From contig CM048572.1 in assembly GCA_026413225.1 (NCBI GenBank), positions 8,432,001 through 8,496,000 of the forward strand: a stretch of DNA of 64,000 nucleotides. The letters are read 5' to 3'. Position 1 is the first letter of the stretch, and each line of letters begins with the position of its first letter. A model generated the notes under the pieces. That model did no database searches. It was not told the DNA's origin and was given only the letters and a program-made list of their open reading frames with translations. The stretch comes from Otis tarda (Eukaryota; Chordata; Aves; Otidiformes; Otididae). The position numbers and the translations under genes were made by a program. This document shows, in pieces, positions 12,501-27,500 of this stretch.

Positions 12501-15500
12501 TGGATGAATCCCACTACCAAACCTGTGAATCCAGACTTCCATTAATACAAAAAAAAAAAAACAAACCAACAAACAACCAAAAAAAAAACTAGTTCTGGTC
12601 AACTGAATTGGACTTGCTGTTAACCATGAGATTTCTTTTTTTCCTTATGGAACACAGGTGAAAATGCCCACGCAATTTCAACAGTGTGATTGTTGGGTTT
12701 CTCCTACCCGTTAAAGCATAATACACACCCGTTTCAAGGTTAGTAAGGCTCATCACAAGACTAAGCTATGAAATGTCACTTCCATCAAAAGCAGAGATGC
12801 ATTGATGGATAACTGCCTAAAGACACCTCCACAAGTAACTACCTATAAGTTTCCATAAGAGCAAGACTGTCAGTAGGTATATATCCAAAAAAACAGACGT
12901 TCCTTTTTTATTCTCCCTTAAAGTTTTTCTCTCTACTCCGTGCACCCTCGTGAGCCAGGCCAGCACACGCTCAAAGCAGGCAGAATTTACAAGAGTGGTT
13001 CTGGCTGGATGGTACCCTTAGATCCCAGGACGGGGCGCTAACTGAAGTTCTGAAAAGAGAATACAGGCTCTCTCTTTGTCCTTCATGTGAGAGACAGAAT
13101 TCAGACTGCTGTTTAGGTTGGCAAGAAAACCCAAGTCTCCTGCCAAACTGGCCAACAAAGCAGGTCTGCAACAGGCCCAAGCTCATTCACACTCCTCATG
13201 GCACAATCTATAAAGGACTTGAAGGAATTTTTGTTAGAGGCCAGAAGACTAGTGGCCTACTTAAAGAAAACATACATTTAAAAAGGGGAAGAGTGATCTA
13301 CATTTGGATTTCTCACAAAGCAGGTCTAGACTGAAAGCTTGCCTCTCAGGGAAGTTTGGGCAAATCATCTGGATTTGTTTAATTATTCTTAAATCAAAGA
13401 AAAAAAGCAGCTGTTATTTTGAGTGCTCGCTCTATCTTTGAAAACAGAGACACCCTGAGTTATCACCACACAACTCTGCTCTGTAAACAACTTCAGCAAA
13501 CAGCCTGTCAAAGAGGAGGAGCCTGCCAGTTCTGCGCAGAAGTGCTCTGGAGAATCCACTTGGTAGGATACCAACGCATTTCACAAAACTTAAACACAGC
13601 AGAGACACACAGCCAGAGTTTTCTCATATGCTGAAAAATTCCAAGGGGGGGGATTAACTCCAAAGAAAACGCATCACCACTAACCTTGCTCCCAGCTCAG
13701 CTGTTGCAATGCTAAAACCTGGGCGATGGTTGCCCCAAGTGCCATACAAGTGCTCATCTCACCAATCAAAAGCTGCACTCTAAGCTGTGAGCTACTGCAA
13801 CAATCAAGTGTCAACATAACTGAAATTGTATTTTTTTTAATAAAATTTAGTCATAAATATAATTTACTTTGGACATTTAGCCTGTCATCTGAGAAACTAT
13901 GCAGTATCCCAGAATAGGAAGGGGTTTCCCTCATACAGTCCTTTTGGAAGAACAACTTACGTGCATAATTATTTATGCAAATTATTGACAGTGAGGAAAG
14001 ATAAGCAAGTAGATCCAGCAAAAATAAATGAAGTTAATCTGTTAGATGCCATTTGTGTGGGTTAACAAGAAGAGAGTAGAAGTGATCTCTTCCAGACTCC
14101 ACTACGAACGTGCCCTCTGCTAAACCAGATTCTACACCCAGTTCAAGAAAGAAAGTACGTCTCCTTCACCACCCAAGTACAGCTTTTCTTAGGACATTTG
14201 GCTCGAAATCATAGGGAAAAGAGACTTCTCTGGTAAGAAAAGCATCTCTGCAAGCAGAGGGTTCTGCCTGCAGTCCTTTCTGCTCTGAAACTGCGTACAG
14301 AGCTTTTGATCATTTTTCATCCAGATTAAAGCCAACGCAAGTTTTAGTGGTGTGTATTTGTTGTAGGGTGACAGATGACGAATAAAAGCATCAAACTTTG
14401 CTGGGGCTGTGTAAGAGCCTATATATCCCCCTGTGCCCCTTCTCTCTCCTTCCTTCCCCAATACTAAGGCATGCAATCGTCAAACAACAGAATATTTTAA
14501 TTGGCTTTCATTTAAAGAGGCTGTCATTTTAAAAGCTAATTTTACTTTAAAATATATACACATATATCAGTGCAACTTGCACCATCCCTGCTCCACGGTT
14601 TTCAAGAACTCTACCATGAACGTCTGCTTTCAGATTCAAGTGGGAATTTATACGTAACTTGGCATGAGTAAGAAGTTGTTTCATAGAGCATATAATGCAA
14701 AAATCACAGCAAGCTTCTGGAATGAGGCTGTTATCCAAGTAATTAGTGGCTCAGCTTCTCAAATAAGAAACAGAGGCCTCAAAAGTCTCAGAGCAGCTGC
14801 AGCACCTCATCAAAACAAAACATACTGATGCACATTGTTAAATCTCAGGAGGAAAAAAGAGTGTCATAAACGATAAGTCTGGGCAAAACTCTGCTGTGTG
14901 AGTTTATTTCTTATTGACTTAGAACAACGTGTGTGTTTGAAAATACAGCACACTTGCATGTACAAGTCAACACTAAATTGCAAGAACCACAATACACAAA
15001 AGACATTCGGAAAACAGTATGCTGATCAATAAAGCTTTTCTTTCCCCAACTCCAGAAATGCAACCTGAAAATGGTTTATCAATACTTGAACAGGAATTGC
15101 CACAGAAAACCTTTGTGGCATTTCTCCTGTTGGTGGCTTAAAAGACTGTGACAAGGTTTAAGTCAAATGATGCTCCCACAGGTAATTAGAAGTAGAAACA
15201 GGGTATTAAGACCTGAAAAATCAAGTCTGATTGAAAATATATTTTGTTACTTTACCCTAACGGCAGAGAAACTTGTCTCTTACTGAAAGATCTGGTTGGC
15301 TCTTGGGCACATTTGGCAGACCACACATTCAACACATACAAGGTTGTTTTTTTTTTTTTTATTTTGGAGTAATTTTTAAGAAAACAAGAAAATAGCATGG
15401 CTAGAGAAGAGCTGTATAAGGCTGAGTCATAGGCGAGTCTGGCCTGCAAGGCATAGCTCCCTGCTCTTCTAATCTAAACATTGTTCAGTTTCCGCTTTTC

Positions 15501-18500
15501 CTGGAGAGCGCCTAGATCCACACGTCAGCACAAAGTGCCCTTTCAAGAAGGTCCTTATCATGGAGATGTGTTCCTGTGCCTCTTTGCCATGTTTGGTTGG
15601 GAAGAACTGAGGACTGCAGTAAGCCAAGTACAAAATCGTAAATGAAGAGTGCCTGTTGTTTAATTGGGCACTTCACTAAGATATCTAGTTTTAACCCCTG
15701 AAGAGTAGTAAGTGGAAACAGGTTTAAAAGTTTTGATTTGCTGCAGATAAGACTTTCAGGATGGACCAGTCTCAAAACAGAAATAACGGTACCATCTCAA
15801 AAATAAATGGCAGCATGTCTAGAGTGAGGGAGAAGTCCCAGTGCAGCATTCACAAAAGTGAAAATTTGCTTTTCATAACATCAGTAATCCACTCCAAAAA
15901 ATCAATTTACAAATTTAAATTATAAAACAATTTAACAAATCACAGGCACCATGAAAATACTCAGCTATTTTAAAAGTGCATCTGTAACCAACCTTCCCTG
16001 TAGTGCACAAGCAGGCCTTATGCTGATAACTGTAATCACAGTGCAAATACGAAGGTGCTTAGTCTTTGGGAAAGCTTCATTTTAACAAATTGCAGCCTGG
16101 TAACAGTGATTGTCCTAAAATGTACACAATGTATTTTTCCATTGTGCCTAGAAGCTGCCATTTTCTGTTTCATTTCATCATCTTTGAGATTATTGTTTGT
16201 GTTTTATAGATGTACACACATTGCTTGGAGCGAGACTTGAATGCTCATTCCAAAGAGCAGTAAGCTAAGTAAAAGCCTGTAGACAGTTCTCGTGGCTAGG
16301 CACGGCTCAGGCAACATCAGCAGAAAAAAAGTGAAGGGTCATAGAAACAGCTGCTATCCTCCCCCCCTGCCCTTCCTGAGGACTGGTCCCACAAAGTCAG
16401 AGATCAGGCACAGTAGCTGGGGCTGCTGTGAGGAAGCACGTGGCTGCTATCTATCCTGCACCTGCTCTGCAAATAAAAAGAAGACTTATGATGTTGAATG
16501 CTGCTAAGCGACATACTTAGGAGCCTCTGATTTATTTCAAAGGTTTAGCTCCAGCTTTTTAAATCTGAAGTTGTACTTACTTCCAGAGGACCTCCAGCTG
16601 TAGCTTGATAGTGCCTAGTTCAGTGATATCCACAATGATTGCCTGAGGCTTGGTTGTAAAGAAGTTTATGCTGTCGCATGTCACGACCCCAACCAGAATA
16701 GTAGCCAGTCCTCGCAGCTCTGTCACCTGCAGAGGGAAACAAACATATCCATTTTCATCCTAAGTCACATGCATGGAAAGGAAAACACTCCAGGCTCAGA
16801 TCTGTGTGGCCCACAAACTTAAAACCTTGATACTAAATTCTAGGCTCCCAAGCTATTGTGAGTCAATATCCCCACAAGGAACACATCACAGATGGCTAGC
16901 AAAGAGGAAAGAAGTTATATAAGTTGGGAAGAGACCGAGCTGTACAGCAATTTTGACAACAGAATTCGGTAGACTATAATTTTAAAAAAAATTAATCTGA
17001 AATTTGGTAACTCCAGCTCTGGTATACATACAAGTAGTTGTCATTTATATTACAGCATCTAGCTTGCCCACCTATTAGAACAACACTATCATAAAATATA
17101 TATATTACAGAGAAGTATATTAGCCTATCTACACTAGATTATTTCAGCTCTCAGTTGCCTAAAGGATCTGGAAGCACAACTGTCTGCATCCACTGTGACC
17201 TTCCTAAATGTCCTGAGCTCAGCTGTGGACCAAAATCAGAACTTGTAGGTGTCAGTTCCCTCCCCTAGCTCTGCAGGCAGCTCAGAGTTTGTTATCAATG
17301 CAGTTACAGGCCTATGCTTTTTTCTACCCTGGCACTTTGCTTCTTCAGCTAGTCTAAAAAAAAAAAAAAGTCCAATCAAACATTTGCTGTAAAAACTCAC
17401 TTCCAATTGAAGATCAAGTTGTTCTAGAAGCACATAAAGGATCAGACCCAGCACAGAATTTTAGCACAAGTACCTAAGTCCACTTCAGGAATTAGTTACA
17501 TGCCTACATCTCCTTTAAGAGTTAGCAAAAGTTTTGTTGCTAGGCTCCTCTTGGAACACTCTTTGGCACCATGCACTTGTGCTGGGTGAAGATTTTTAAG
17601 TATAAAGTGGAAAGAGCAGGAGGGTGTGGAGAACATTAGTTAGGAGACTTTCATAAGCTGACAAAAAGGGTACAACTATCATTGTCATAAAAGTAATACA
17701 AGTTTTTACAACTATTATGGGAAAACATGGATCTGAATTAGCCTCTCACCTGATCTTCATTGTGCAGTGGCAGCAAAAAAGAAAAAAAAAAAGCATTATA
17801 AGCACATTTCCAAAAGCTGTACTGGCAAGATGCCAAAGACTCTCTCCTATGTAACCCAGTTCTCACTGCCAGATAGGAGGGGAACATTGCCATGGCTGCT
17901 TTAACACAGCTGCCAGAACTTGAAACCCTGCACTGGCACAGTTTCCTTGTAGAATAAGATCCAGCACAGCCTTCGATCTCAGCACCTTTTAGGTTGACAG
18001 GAGTCACGCTGCAGAGTTCAGCCCAGGAAAGATGCCAGACTACAGTGGAAGTGCTGTTTAAGTATAAACCTCACCTGTGAGGTAAGTGCCAGAACCAGCG
18101 CCAGGGGCAGCTGCACAAGGGTCTGTGAACACTACAAGCTTCCCCCAAGGGCTACCCACAACATGTCATCTACATATCACACGCCACTAGCACTGGTCCC
18201 TTACTGTTAAAGATACCACCTCTTCCAAGGGACTTAAAAAAAGTGCCAGAACTCTAAACAAAGATACAAAGTAGAGACAGTTTGTACCACTATATAAATG
18301 CCATTAGTTCTTCACAGATATGGAGCATCTCTGGAGTAAAACATGACAAAAGAATCTGCTGTGCAGATGTCTCAGATAAAGGGACATTTGAACTACACAT
18401 TCAAAACATACACACGTGCAACGATATGTTTTCCATGTACATATTTCTCTTTTTCAATAGAGAACAGAACTCCACGTACTTGGTGTTCCACGTGGGTGAT

Positions 18501-21500
18501 ATAAATAATATATACATACACATCTTTTTGTCTCCGCATCTGGACTTTATCCTAGAAAAAATCCCAGATATTGATCTAGGACTTTTAAAAAAACAAAACC
18601 AAACAAAACTCCCAAACAAAAAAACTAACCAACCACATATACCAGGCTCCAGAACACAGGAAAGCAGATGCACTAATACAGTTACAAGTGCCAGGAGCAA
18701 AGGAAAGACAGAAGTAATAGTCTGTTCAGTAAGCAGAACATTGATTAATGCCATTGTTACATGGCTAGGAAAAGAAAACCACCTAAGAATTTTGACAAAT
18801 GCTTGGTAGCCTAACAGGTAACATTATGGCAGAAGACCAGTAACCCACTGATTCCAATCCAACCATTATACACCACACCTTGATTTCAAACTTCTCGTGG
18901 AGATTGGGTATAAAAATCTTTTCTTCCTCATCCCATGTTTGACTGTCATCAGTCTCAATCTTGCCTTTCAACCTCCATTTTTGGCGCCCCAGTCGCACAA
19001 ACACCTAGAAACCACAAAGAAAAAAACCACGATGTTGGGTCAACATATCCCAGAACATTCCCTTCAGTCCACAGGCCTCATACTCTTCCAGTACCACAGA
19101 GGTAAAGCCATTCCTTTGGTCACAATACACTCAGGAACTTGGATAAAGCTAGAAGATTGGAGGCAGGAATTCAGGTTGCAGGTTTTAACACCTTAACTCA
19201 GTGCCAAATGACACATCCCACCCATTCTAGAAGAACTGCAAAACTACACTGCATAGCAAGCGTAGCGGTACTGAAATACACAGCAGACTGGAATTCATTT
19301 GGAACTGTTAGGAGGAGGAGAGTAACCCAAGAAGATACTAAGATGCATTCAAATCATGCCAAGGGCAATCTTCCAAGAAGCAAGCAGCAACTGTTACTTG
19401 ATTTCAGGGTAACTTTGAAGACAAAGACCTGACAGGTTGGTTTTGACAGACAATCATTGCCATCTTTTCAACCCTTCCATAACACTTGAATCACATCTTT
19501 GCTTCTTCAGTCTCAGAGGGCAGAGTTACTAGCGGACGTGCCAAAGCACCGTTCTCATCAGAACGGCACATGATTTTATCGTAGTCTGTTTCCCGCTTCC
19601 CTTCTACATGTTGCACCCTCGCTCTCCTCTTCCTCTATGACAAACTCACAGCAGTAGAGGACAAAATTAATTGTTGTATACTGCACCTCATACTGGTCCC
19701 CTGGGCAGAGACGTGCAAAGCCCACCAATCCTGAAAAGAGAAAGAAAACTCATAATAATTGCACAGTTTTACAACACGCCCCAAAGCCTCAGCTTGCAAT
19801 AAAGTGACTATCTGGCTAATGCTCCCCTTGTGCTCAACTCTCTGCAGAAGCTATGCCACCAGCCCAAAACACTCTTAGAAGGTCAAACTTTAGTTGAGCT
19901 GAGGAAAGAAAGCTGCTTGTCAGCTTTTGTATTGCAGATCTGTTTTGCAGTGCTGAAGCAGAGAAGTTCGCCAAAATTCTGTTCAGGGTCTGATCCAGAA
20001 CGCCAGTGGAAGCGACTGACATGGACTCTCAATGGATCAGATTGCTACACAGGAAATCCAAAATCAGTTGATAAGTCTTGAAGGAAATAAGAAAGGAATG
20101 TACCTTTCATCTTCAAATGAAACTCTCCCAGATGGACCTCCAACGCCCCTTCTATAAAGCACATGTCCTAGAAGAACGACTGAACGGTCACTATGATTGA
20201 AAAGCAGTGCAGAGTAGCTACCCTCCCATACATCCCAGTTTTTTATCTCATCTTTAAAGGACTTGAGCTTTTTATTTAGCTGCTCCACAGAAGAGCAGAA
20301 CTGCTTGAGCAGTTTATTGTCAGTTACCTTCCACTGCTTGTTTTGTAAAAATGGCATAACTTATTCATGATTCAGTTCTCATCCCATTACTTCCAGTGGA
20401 AGTCACAATGAATCCCAGTATTAAACAGAAATTCATAGGATGAAGGCATGAAGATGTGTAGGGGCAAAAGAAGGGCATAGAATTGAAGTGTTTTGCCTGT
20501 AAGGTATTTATCTCACAAGCTTCAATTCACATTATGTATCCATATTTCATTCACATGTTAAGTTTTTAACTCGCACCATTAAAAAAACCAAACAAAAAAA
20601 ATACAGCAGCAAGTCCTGGTACATTTTTTGGTAATGAACAGTCAGATCTTCATTACATGTGTGTAGTATTTCCTACCTCTGTGCACTCTTGGAAATTCTT
20701 GTAAAGCTCCACTAGGCTCTCTCTGGAGGCTTTGGTGGAAGGAGATAAGGAAAAGGCATGTTTCATGTTAGTGGCCCCATCTCGTAGTCTGCACTGGATA
20801 CAGTAAGCTTCATAGAGTTCTTCTACCTTTAAGATTTCGGATATGGGGGAAGAATGAACAAGAATTACCCTGGCATAGTTGTAATGAGTTTTGCAGAGAA
20901 ACGTTAGTAGTCTTTCCTGGAAAACAAAACAAAACAAAAAAACCAAAGACACCCCAAACAAAACACAAAACCAAAAAAACACAGCCACCATCACATTCCA
21001 TTATCATAGTGTTGCAGAATGCTCCAACCCCTGCATTTTACAGGCCAGAGTGCAACAGTTTGTAGACATTCCTGCAAAAAAAGCATGGGATACTGAGAAA
21101 CAATACACTCTGCTATTATCAGACTGGAAGACAAGGAGTAGAATAACACTTTGTTCAGGGATAAATTACTCAGGAAGCAGGAAACTCATTCCCTCAGTAC
21201 AGATTAAAAGACCTACACCTTTAGCTATGTCAGAGGAAAGATCTGATTCCTTTGGAAGTGGACGGCAGACATGCACTCTACAGAACTGCCCATTTCCCCC
21301 GTTTTGGTGGGAAAAAGGGGAGAACACTGAAGTCTTCTCACACAGGCATTTTCTGAATAAACTGGCAGAGTATGCAAACTGGTTTTACAGGCAAACTCAG
21401 GTTGGGCTGCACCCAACATTCAACCTGAATAGAACCATTCAAGAAAATAAATAAATAAAAATCCCCTCCTTCTGTAAAAAGAGTGGTTACAGCTTTCAGA

Positions 21501-24500
21501 AAGTACCCAGCATTACTCCCCTTCAGATTAATTATAGACAAAGTATTTTCTGTTTAGATAGTTTGCTTATACAGCAGCGTAAGCCTTAAGCATACAGGAG
21601 ATAAAACTCCTTACCTTGCTTATGTGAAACTCCAGTTTTCTGATGTATCTCTCCACTGAGCGGATTTGCTTTTGAAGAGGGGAGAGAGAGGGAAACTTAA
21701 GAAATTATTTCCTAAACATGCCTTGAAGTAACACAGTAGACACATCATCCATTTTTCTCTATTCGTAAGATTTCATCTCATCCTTAATAGTCTTACCTTA
21801 TCCAGGTCATAGTAGAAAGCCTGAAAGAGAAATAGCACAAGCTGAACAGGAGAGTGTGTATAGCTGTACATATTAATGACACTTTCACATTTACTGCAAG
21901 ACTCACTATGCATATCTTCAGTTACACTAAACTAAGATGCATTGTTTACTACAAGGAGACAGTCTAACATTTTTAGTAGTTTCATTTTCTGTGCATGGTT
22001 GGTTGATTTGTTTTTGCAGAGGCTTCAAATGAGACAGTAAGAGTCTCACCACTAGCTATTCATGGTACATCTGAGTTTATGATTTTTTTTTAATCCAGCT
22101 ATTATTTCCCAAATTAAAGGCAAAGTTAGATCTACGAGTTGTCTTTTCATTAGCACTGCTGCTAAAGGTAGACCTAGGGAGTTGTGAACACAATAGAGTC
22201 TAGTTTACAAGGACACATTCACCAGCTATGGAAAACAAAGCCATTTACCACCATTTCTGTCCATACAGAGTCAGGTACGAACACTGATCACTAAACAGAC
22301 ACAAGGAGATACCATCCCAGTAAAGGAACACGATCAAAGAGGAGAAATCCCAAGTTTAATTCTCACATCTACAGCTAACCTGCTTGGTAAATTTCTGTTT
22401 GTGATGCCTTGCTGGCCCTCACTTCAGGGCTTTATCTGGAAAACCCCTGGGAGCCCCAGACGCAAGAGAGAATCTACTTTCGTAACTTTAAATATTAAAT
22501 ACTTAAATTACTTTAAAAATAAGGCATCTTACCAATCTGGAGCTCCTTTTTGTATCTTTGTGTCGACCAGAGAGATAATCCAATTCAGCCTGATGTGCTT
22601 CCAGGTATTCACTGGAGAGGAGGAAAACCCAGCATTACATTCTTCTGGTACATTCATTATAACACCTCCTCAAAGAATTTTCCAGCAGAAAAATTACAAA
22701 GCCACTTCCTTCTCTAGAACACTTCTCTTGTTTTACTCTCTGGAGTTGTGTGTGGCTATATAAAGGACAACTGGGTCAATAGATGAGAAAATGTGGTTTC
22801 CATTGACATAGAATCCTAGACTCGCTAGAGTTGGAAGGGACCTTCAAGGGTCATCTAGTCCAACCGCCCTGCAAGGAGCGGGGACATACAGAGTAATTAT
22901 AGACAAATATTTGTCCTAAATACAAAGCTGCTCCTAGAGGAGCATCTGTACACAATGTGCATCAGGTGATGCTGGTTTCTGTTACCTAACATTTAAAGAT
23001 GCTATACATTAGGAATCCTCCTGGATCCTTTTTACTCCCCCAAGACATGGAATGCTGAAGCGTAATTCAAGAGGGCCACCACTGCTGCGTAAGTATATAC
23101 ACATACAAATACACATACTGCACTCGGACATCTGCTATTTCTTGTTTCTCTTCATCTAAAATAGAACATTCAAGTGAAAGATAGGCTTTGTTCTGGGAAT
23201 GCGAGGCACAACAAAAACACGACAGTCGAGCTGGAAGTACTATTAAAGGTAAGAGGAAAGGAGGTATGTAGGAGGAGAATGGCAGGTTCTAACACAGAAA
23301 TAACCCAGCTTACAGATCTCCTTTTCAGATTTCTCTTAATTATTCCTGTTTACCCTTCTGGGACCTTTTCTGTACGGTAGAAGTTCAGTTCCTTTGTTGA
23401 GCAAGTCTCTTCTTACAGTTACTGAGGAATAAGAATTCATCAACCAACTCCATCTTACAGAGTCAAAGAATCGCAACGTGAAACACTTGTGCTACAAAAC
23501 CAAGCTCACAGAACTACGCCACACATAAGGCAGGGCACATGTCATTCAGTGTTTTAGCAAGCAGAGCTGAATACCACCTTTTTAGTGTGCTAGACAATTT
23601 CTTAATGTAACCATTACTTTTTTCCAGAACAGGAACTATTTTGCAAGGTGTGAAGGACTTGGTGCCAGTTGGCTTCTATAGAGCTGCTTGCATGCAACGG
23701 CTGTCCCTTAGGAGTTCCCACAGGTCCTTAAACTATTTCTGCTGAGACCATCTTCTTCCAATTTTGCTTTTAATATAGAGTATACATAGGTAACTTTTTC
23801 TTCTTACACTTAAAAGGGAACAGGAGTCACCTAGTAAACACTACATTATAAGACACAGTGTCAAAGTAACTTCATTTTAGACAGCTACTCTTTAAATTTG
23901 CTTTGATCCATTTCATTCTCTTACTGCTACAAAACCAGTTCCCCCAAGACATCCAGTGGCTCCAGCATTCAGCTGTCTGCTCTTTTTACTTGCCTATTAA
24001 CAGCTCAGTGCAGAAGTAGCCAAGGCTGGTGGCAGAAAAGAGCCCGCTTACCTTTTAGAAGGGCTTCATCCCTTTTAGATTTAACTATGTTAGAATTGCC
24101 AGCTTGACAGAATGGTACGCAGATGGTTAATAGAATAGAGAGTTATTGGAATGGTACTCAGATGGTTAACAGAATAAAGAGTTATTTGCCACAGCTATAA
24201 AGAAACAGGCACGTAAAACATGTTCTGTTCTAAAAATTCAAGTCACTCCAGCACCAAGTGGACTTAGTCTGCATCCACTTAAAATTTGGACTTCGCATTG
24301 CTATTTGATACAGTTGTTTTCTGTAGGTTACTTCAGTCAATTAGTTAGCTACTCAGTTTTGGCAGGCGTCTGATCATATGGCGTTCCCTGCAGAACTGGG
24401 AACAAATTCTGATCCACTTTATGGTTTCTCCTCCCTAAGCTCTGATAAATTCTAAACTCTGCAAAAACATTTGGTTTTGTTATTTGTTTTAAATCTAAAT

Positions 24501-27500
24501 CCACTAGTAAGACATCGACTGATACTTTCAGAGCCAAGGCTTTATAGCCTTTTATAGGAATAGGAGTGTGACACATCTGAGTTTACAGTGTATTATTACA
24601 ACACATTTTATGTTCTTTGCTTAAAAAAAAAAAAAACCAAAATATGATCAGAATTAATACAGTAGCAAAATTCTGAGGACAGCAGCAACATACATGAAGG
24701 AACTGTTAGCAGGATGTCAGCAGAAAGAGAGAGCTACGAAATTTACAAGTCCAAGGAAAGGTATTTTTATCTTCCAATAGTAGCTTCAGGGTGTAAATGA
24801 AGTTCTTATGATATTAGATTAGGCCCATCAACATCAACTGCAATGATTCAAGACGTACATTTTTATATAATAAGATCCAAGAACTCAGGAGAAGGTTGAT
24901 CAGTTTCAATCACTGAAGGAGGCAAACAGCACTTACCACCATTTCCCTTCTGGTCTATAATACCAAGAGAGCAAGCTCATCCGTGTTTTATTTGCCATTT
25001 CAGCATTGAAGAATATCATTGTTTCTATGAGGTAACTGACAGCTTCCTCAAAGCCAGAACACCCTACACCCAGATTGCCAGCCCATTCTTTGATCTCTAT
25101 TATACCTGCTGCATACATCCCACATCTGCCAGACCGAGACAACAGACAAAATTGGCCTTTAGCCTTCTCACATTGACTGTGCAGCCATAATAAAGACTCT
25201 GAAGTAGTGCTACATTTAAAGCAAGACATGTTATTTGCATTGCCATAAGATCGAGTTGTACTACAGGTCTGTTTCATCACCTGAAGTCAGCTGAAGTTTT
25301 CAGGTGGATCTGCTTAGACCTTTCCCTTATAACAAGCCACCCAGAGATGAAAGCACTTTTGAACTCCACAGCTTAATTCTATTAAAAGGAAAAAAAAAAA
25401 CCAAAAACAAAACCAACCAACCAACAACAACAAACACAAAAACCCCAAAACACAACAACCCACAAACACCCAAAAAACCCACCCCACTAGAAAAATCTAA
25501 CTCTAGTGTTGTCTAACGAACACAGGGAGAATAGAAATGGTTTATGAACCAGCCTCCTCACTGTGTCCTTGCAGGGCACACCCTCACTTTCAGACTTGCT
25601 TTTAAGTCAGCTTTTGGAGTCAAAGCAAACTCCAGACAGTTCCCTCTAGAAAATTTTTTGCCAATCACCCCTCAGGTCTGGCTGTCCCATCTCTATCCAA
25701 GTCTCTCCTTGATCTGCAGACTTCCTGCCTGCCACCCTGCATGCTCCGAAAGCCTCACTTCCTCAAGAGAGCTTAGTTGCTCCCCAAGAGATGGAGAATC
25801 TCCCTACAGAATTCTACCTATCACTGACTTTTTAGAGAAATGTAACAAACTAGGAACAAACAAAAACATTAGAGCATTTTGGTTGCAAGCAGACTGTCCA
25901 AGAATGAATGAAACTTGTTTTACAAGGTCCCAAGCCAGCATCTGGGAAAGTCACTACGTATGTTTAGAGATGCCAGATGGAGACAAAGAACAGTGATACA
26001 CAGACTGAAGCAGCATGACTAGGTAAGGCAAGTTACAATATTTTAAAAGTCCTTACTTAAGTCCTTTCTTCAAAGCTTCAAAAATTTTCTTCACCTGCAG
26101 TGGCTTTGGATCCCAGATGACTCCACCCTTCTGCAGGGAATTATAAGCCTTGGAGGATTTCAGTGACATTCTTGATCTTACTGAACTTCTGCTGAGAGAC
26201 TTTCTGTAGAAAGAGAAAAGAAATATGGAAAAGATACTAAACCCACGACCTAGGAAAAAAAGACATGCCCAGCCCACAAAGCTTCCATGTTACAAGTTAT
26301 ACGCCCAATCTCCTATACCCTTACTCAAAAGGACGAAGATCTTGGACACACTGAGAATACTTTCACAGATAACGTTAGGAAATTAAGGCCCAGCCTTAAA
26401 TACCTAGTGCAGAAAATCTGCAAGGTTTTTTGTAACTTCAACAATAAGAAATATCTCCTTCTCCAGGTTTGACACAGACTCTAAGAAGCCTAATGGTTCT
26501 CTTTTATCCTTTTTGCATAAACAAAAATCATGCAGCTCCCCATTTCTTTGGGAAGGTGGGAGAAGCACTGAACAAGAAAAAGAAAAGCTCATTTTTACAA
26601 CAGGTTAATAACAAGTTAACGTTCATACTGCTAGCAATTCTTAACAGACACGAATGGCAGCTAGATAAAGCCCTGTCTCTGTGCGCACATTCACACCAGT
26701 TGCTGGGTCAACTACAAAACCAGTCAAGTAAGCCACGTTGCAGGACAAGGACATTTCCATTCTCACTCTGCAATTCAGGAAAACAAAGCAACAAACTTTT
26801 GATCTGCTCAAGTTCTAACTGATAAAGCTAACATAAAAAGCCTTTAGAAACACCTATTTATTTGCCTGCATTCACTATCCATTCAAATGATGGCTTAGAG
26901 CCCTACCATGTTTTAAAAAAAAACAACCTGCCAAGCCCAGAATGCATACAATACATAATGATCAAGTTGTTTTTTCAGTGTCTAACACCTCACTTACTTC
27001 TTTTGAAAACAACTGCAAAACCAAAATTAAATATTGTTTCTAACAGAAGCCCCCCACGCAGGATTTTTTTTTTTGTACTAACCTAAAGAGTCAGAACACC
27101 TCTAGCCATTAGTTATATATATCTACAACATTTAAACTAGAAAATGAGCTTTCTGTCAATAGTTCTTTAACAACATCAGATTCCTGCCTCACTTACCTCT
27201 ATCTATATACTCCTCTAGGTCGTAGTTATGTTTATATAGTTCTGTTAATACTCCCTGTAAGTCAAACCTCTAAGATAACATTACCTAAAAAAGTTTCCCA
27301 TTGCACTAAGCCGAGTCAACTAGCTGCTCTCAGAAAAGCTTTCCACCTTCTCTACAACCTCCATCCTAAATTCATCTCACCTGGAGAAACTATGAACTTC
27401 AACAGGCTTAATGCTTAGCCACTGGCTGTTTTAAGTTCTAGCATGTGACTGAAGGCTTAAGGAGATTATTGAGTGTGGTGATTAAATCCTAGGCCCAGCA

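Noticed and set aside
12540..12592. A- and C-rich stretch that could be a SINE tail
   Set aside because: No promoter box or tRNA-like head upstream; best described as simple sequence.
18282..18809. Plus-strand 175-codon open frame
   Set aside because: Intronic, AT-rich, includes an AAAC-type low-complexity run, no family similarity.
20064..20357. 97-codon minus-strand open frame starting [10 protein letters not shown]
   Set aside because: It overlaps the real RIPOR3 exon 20104-20167 in a different frame; the exon frame with family homology and splice sites is the correct one.
20891..21454. Plus-strand 187-codon open frame
   Set aside because: Antisense to RIPOR3 introns, starts in A/C-rich simple sequence, and the translation is low in structure and unrecognisable.
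25544..25996. Plus-strand 150-codon open frame
   Set aside because: Antisense in a RIPOR3 intron with no recognised domain, splice signals or codon pattern; treated as chance.
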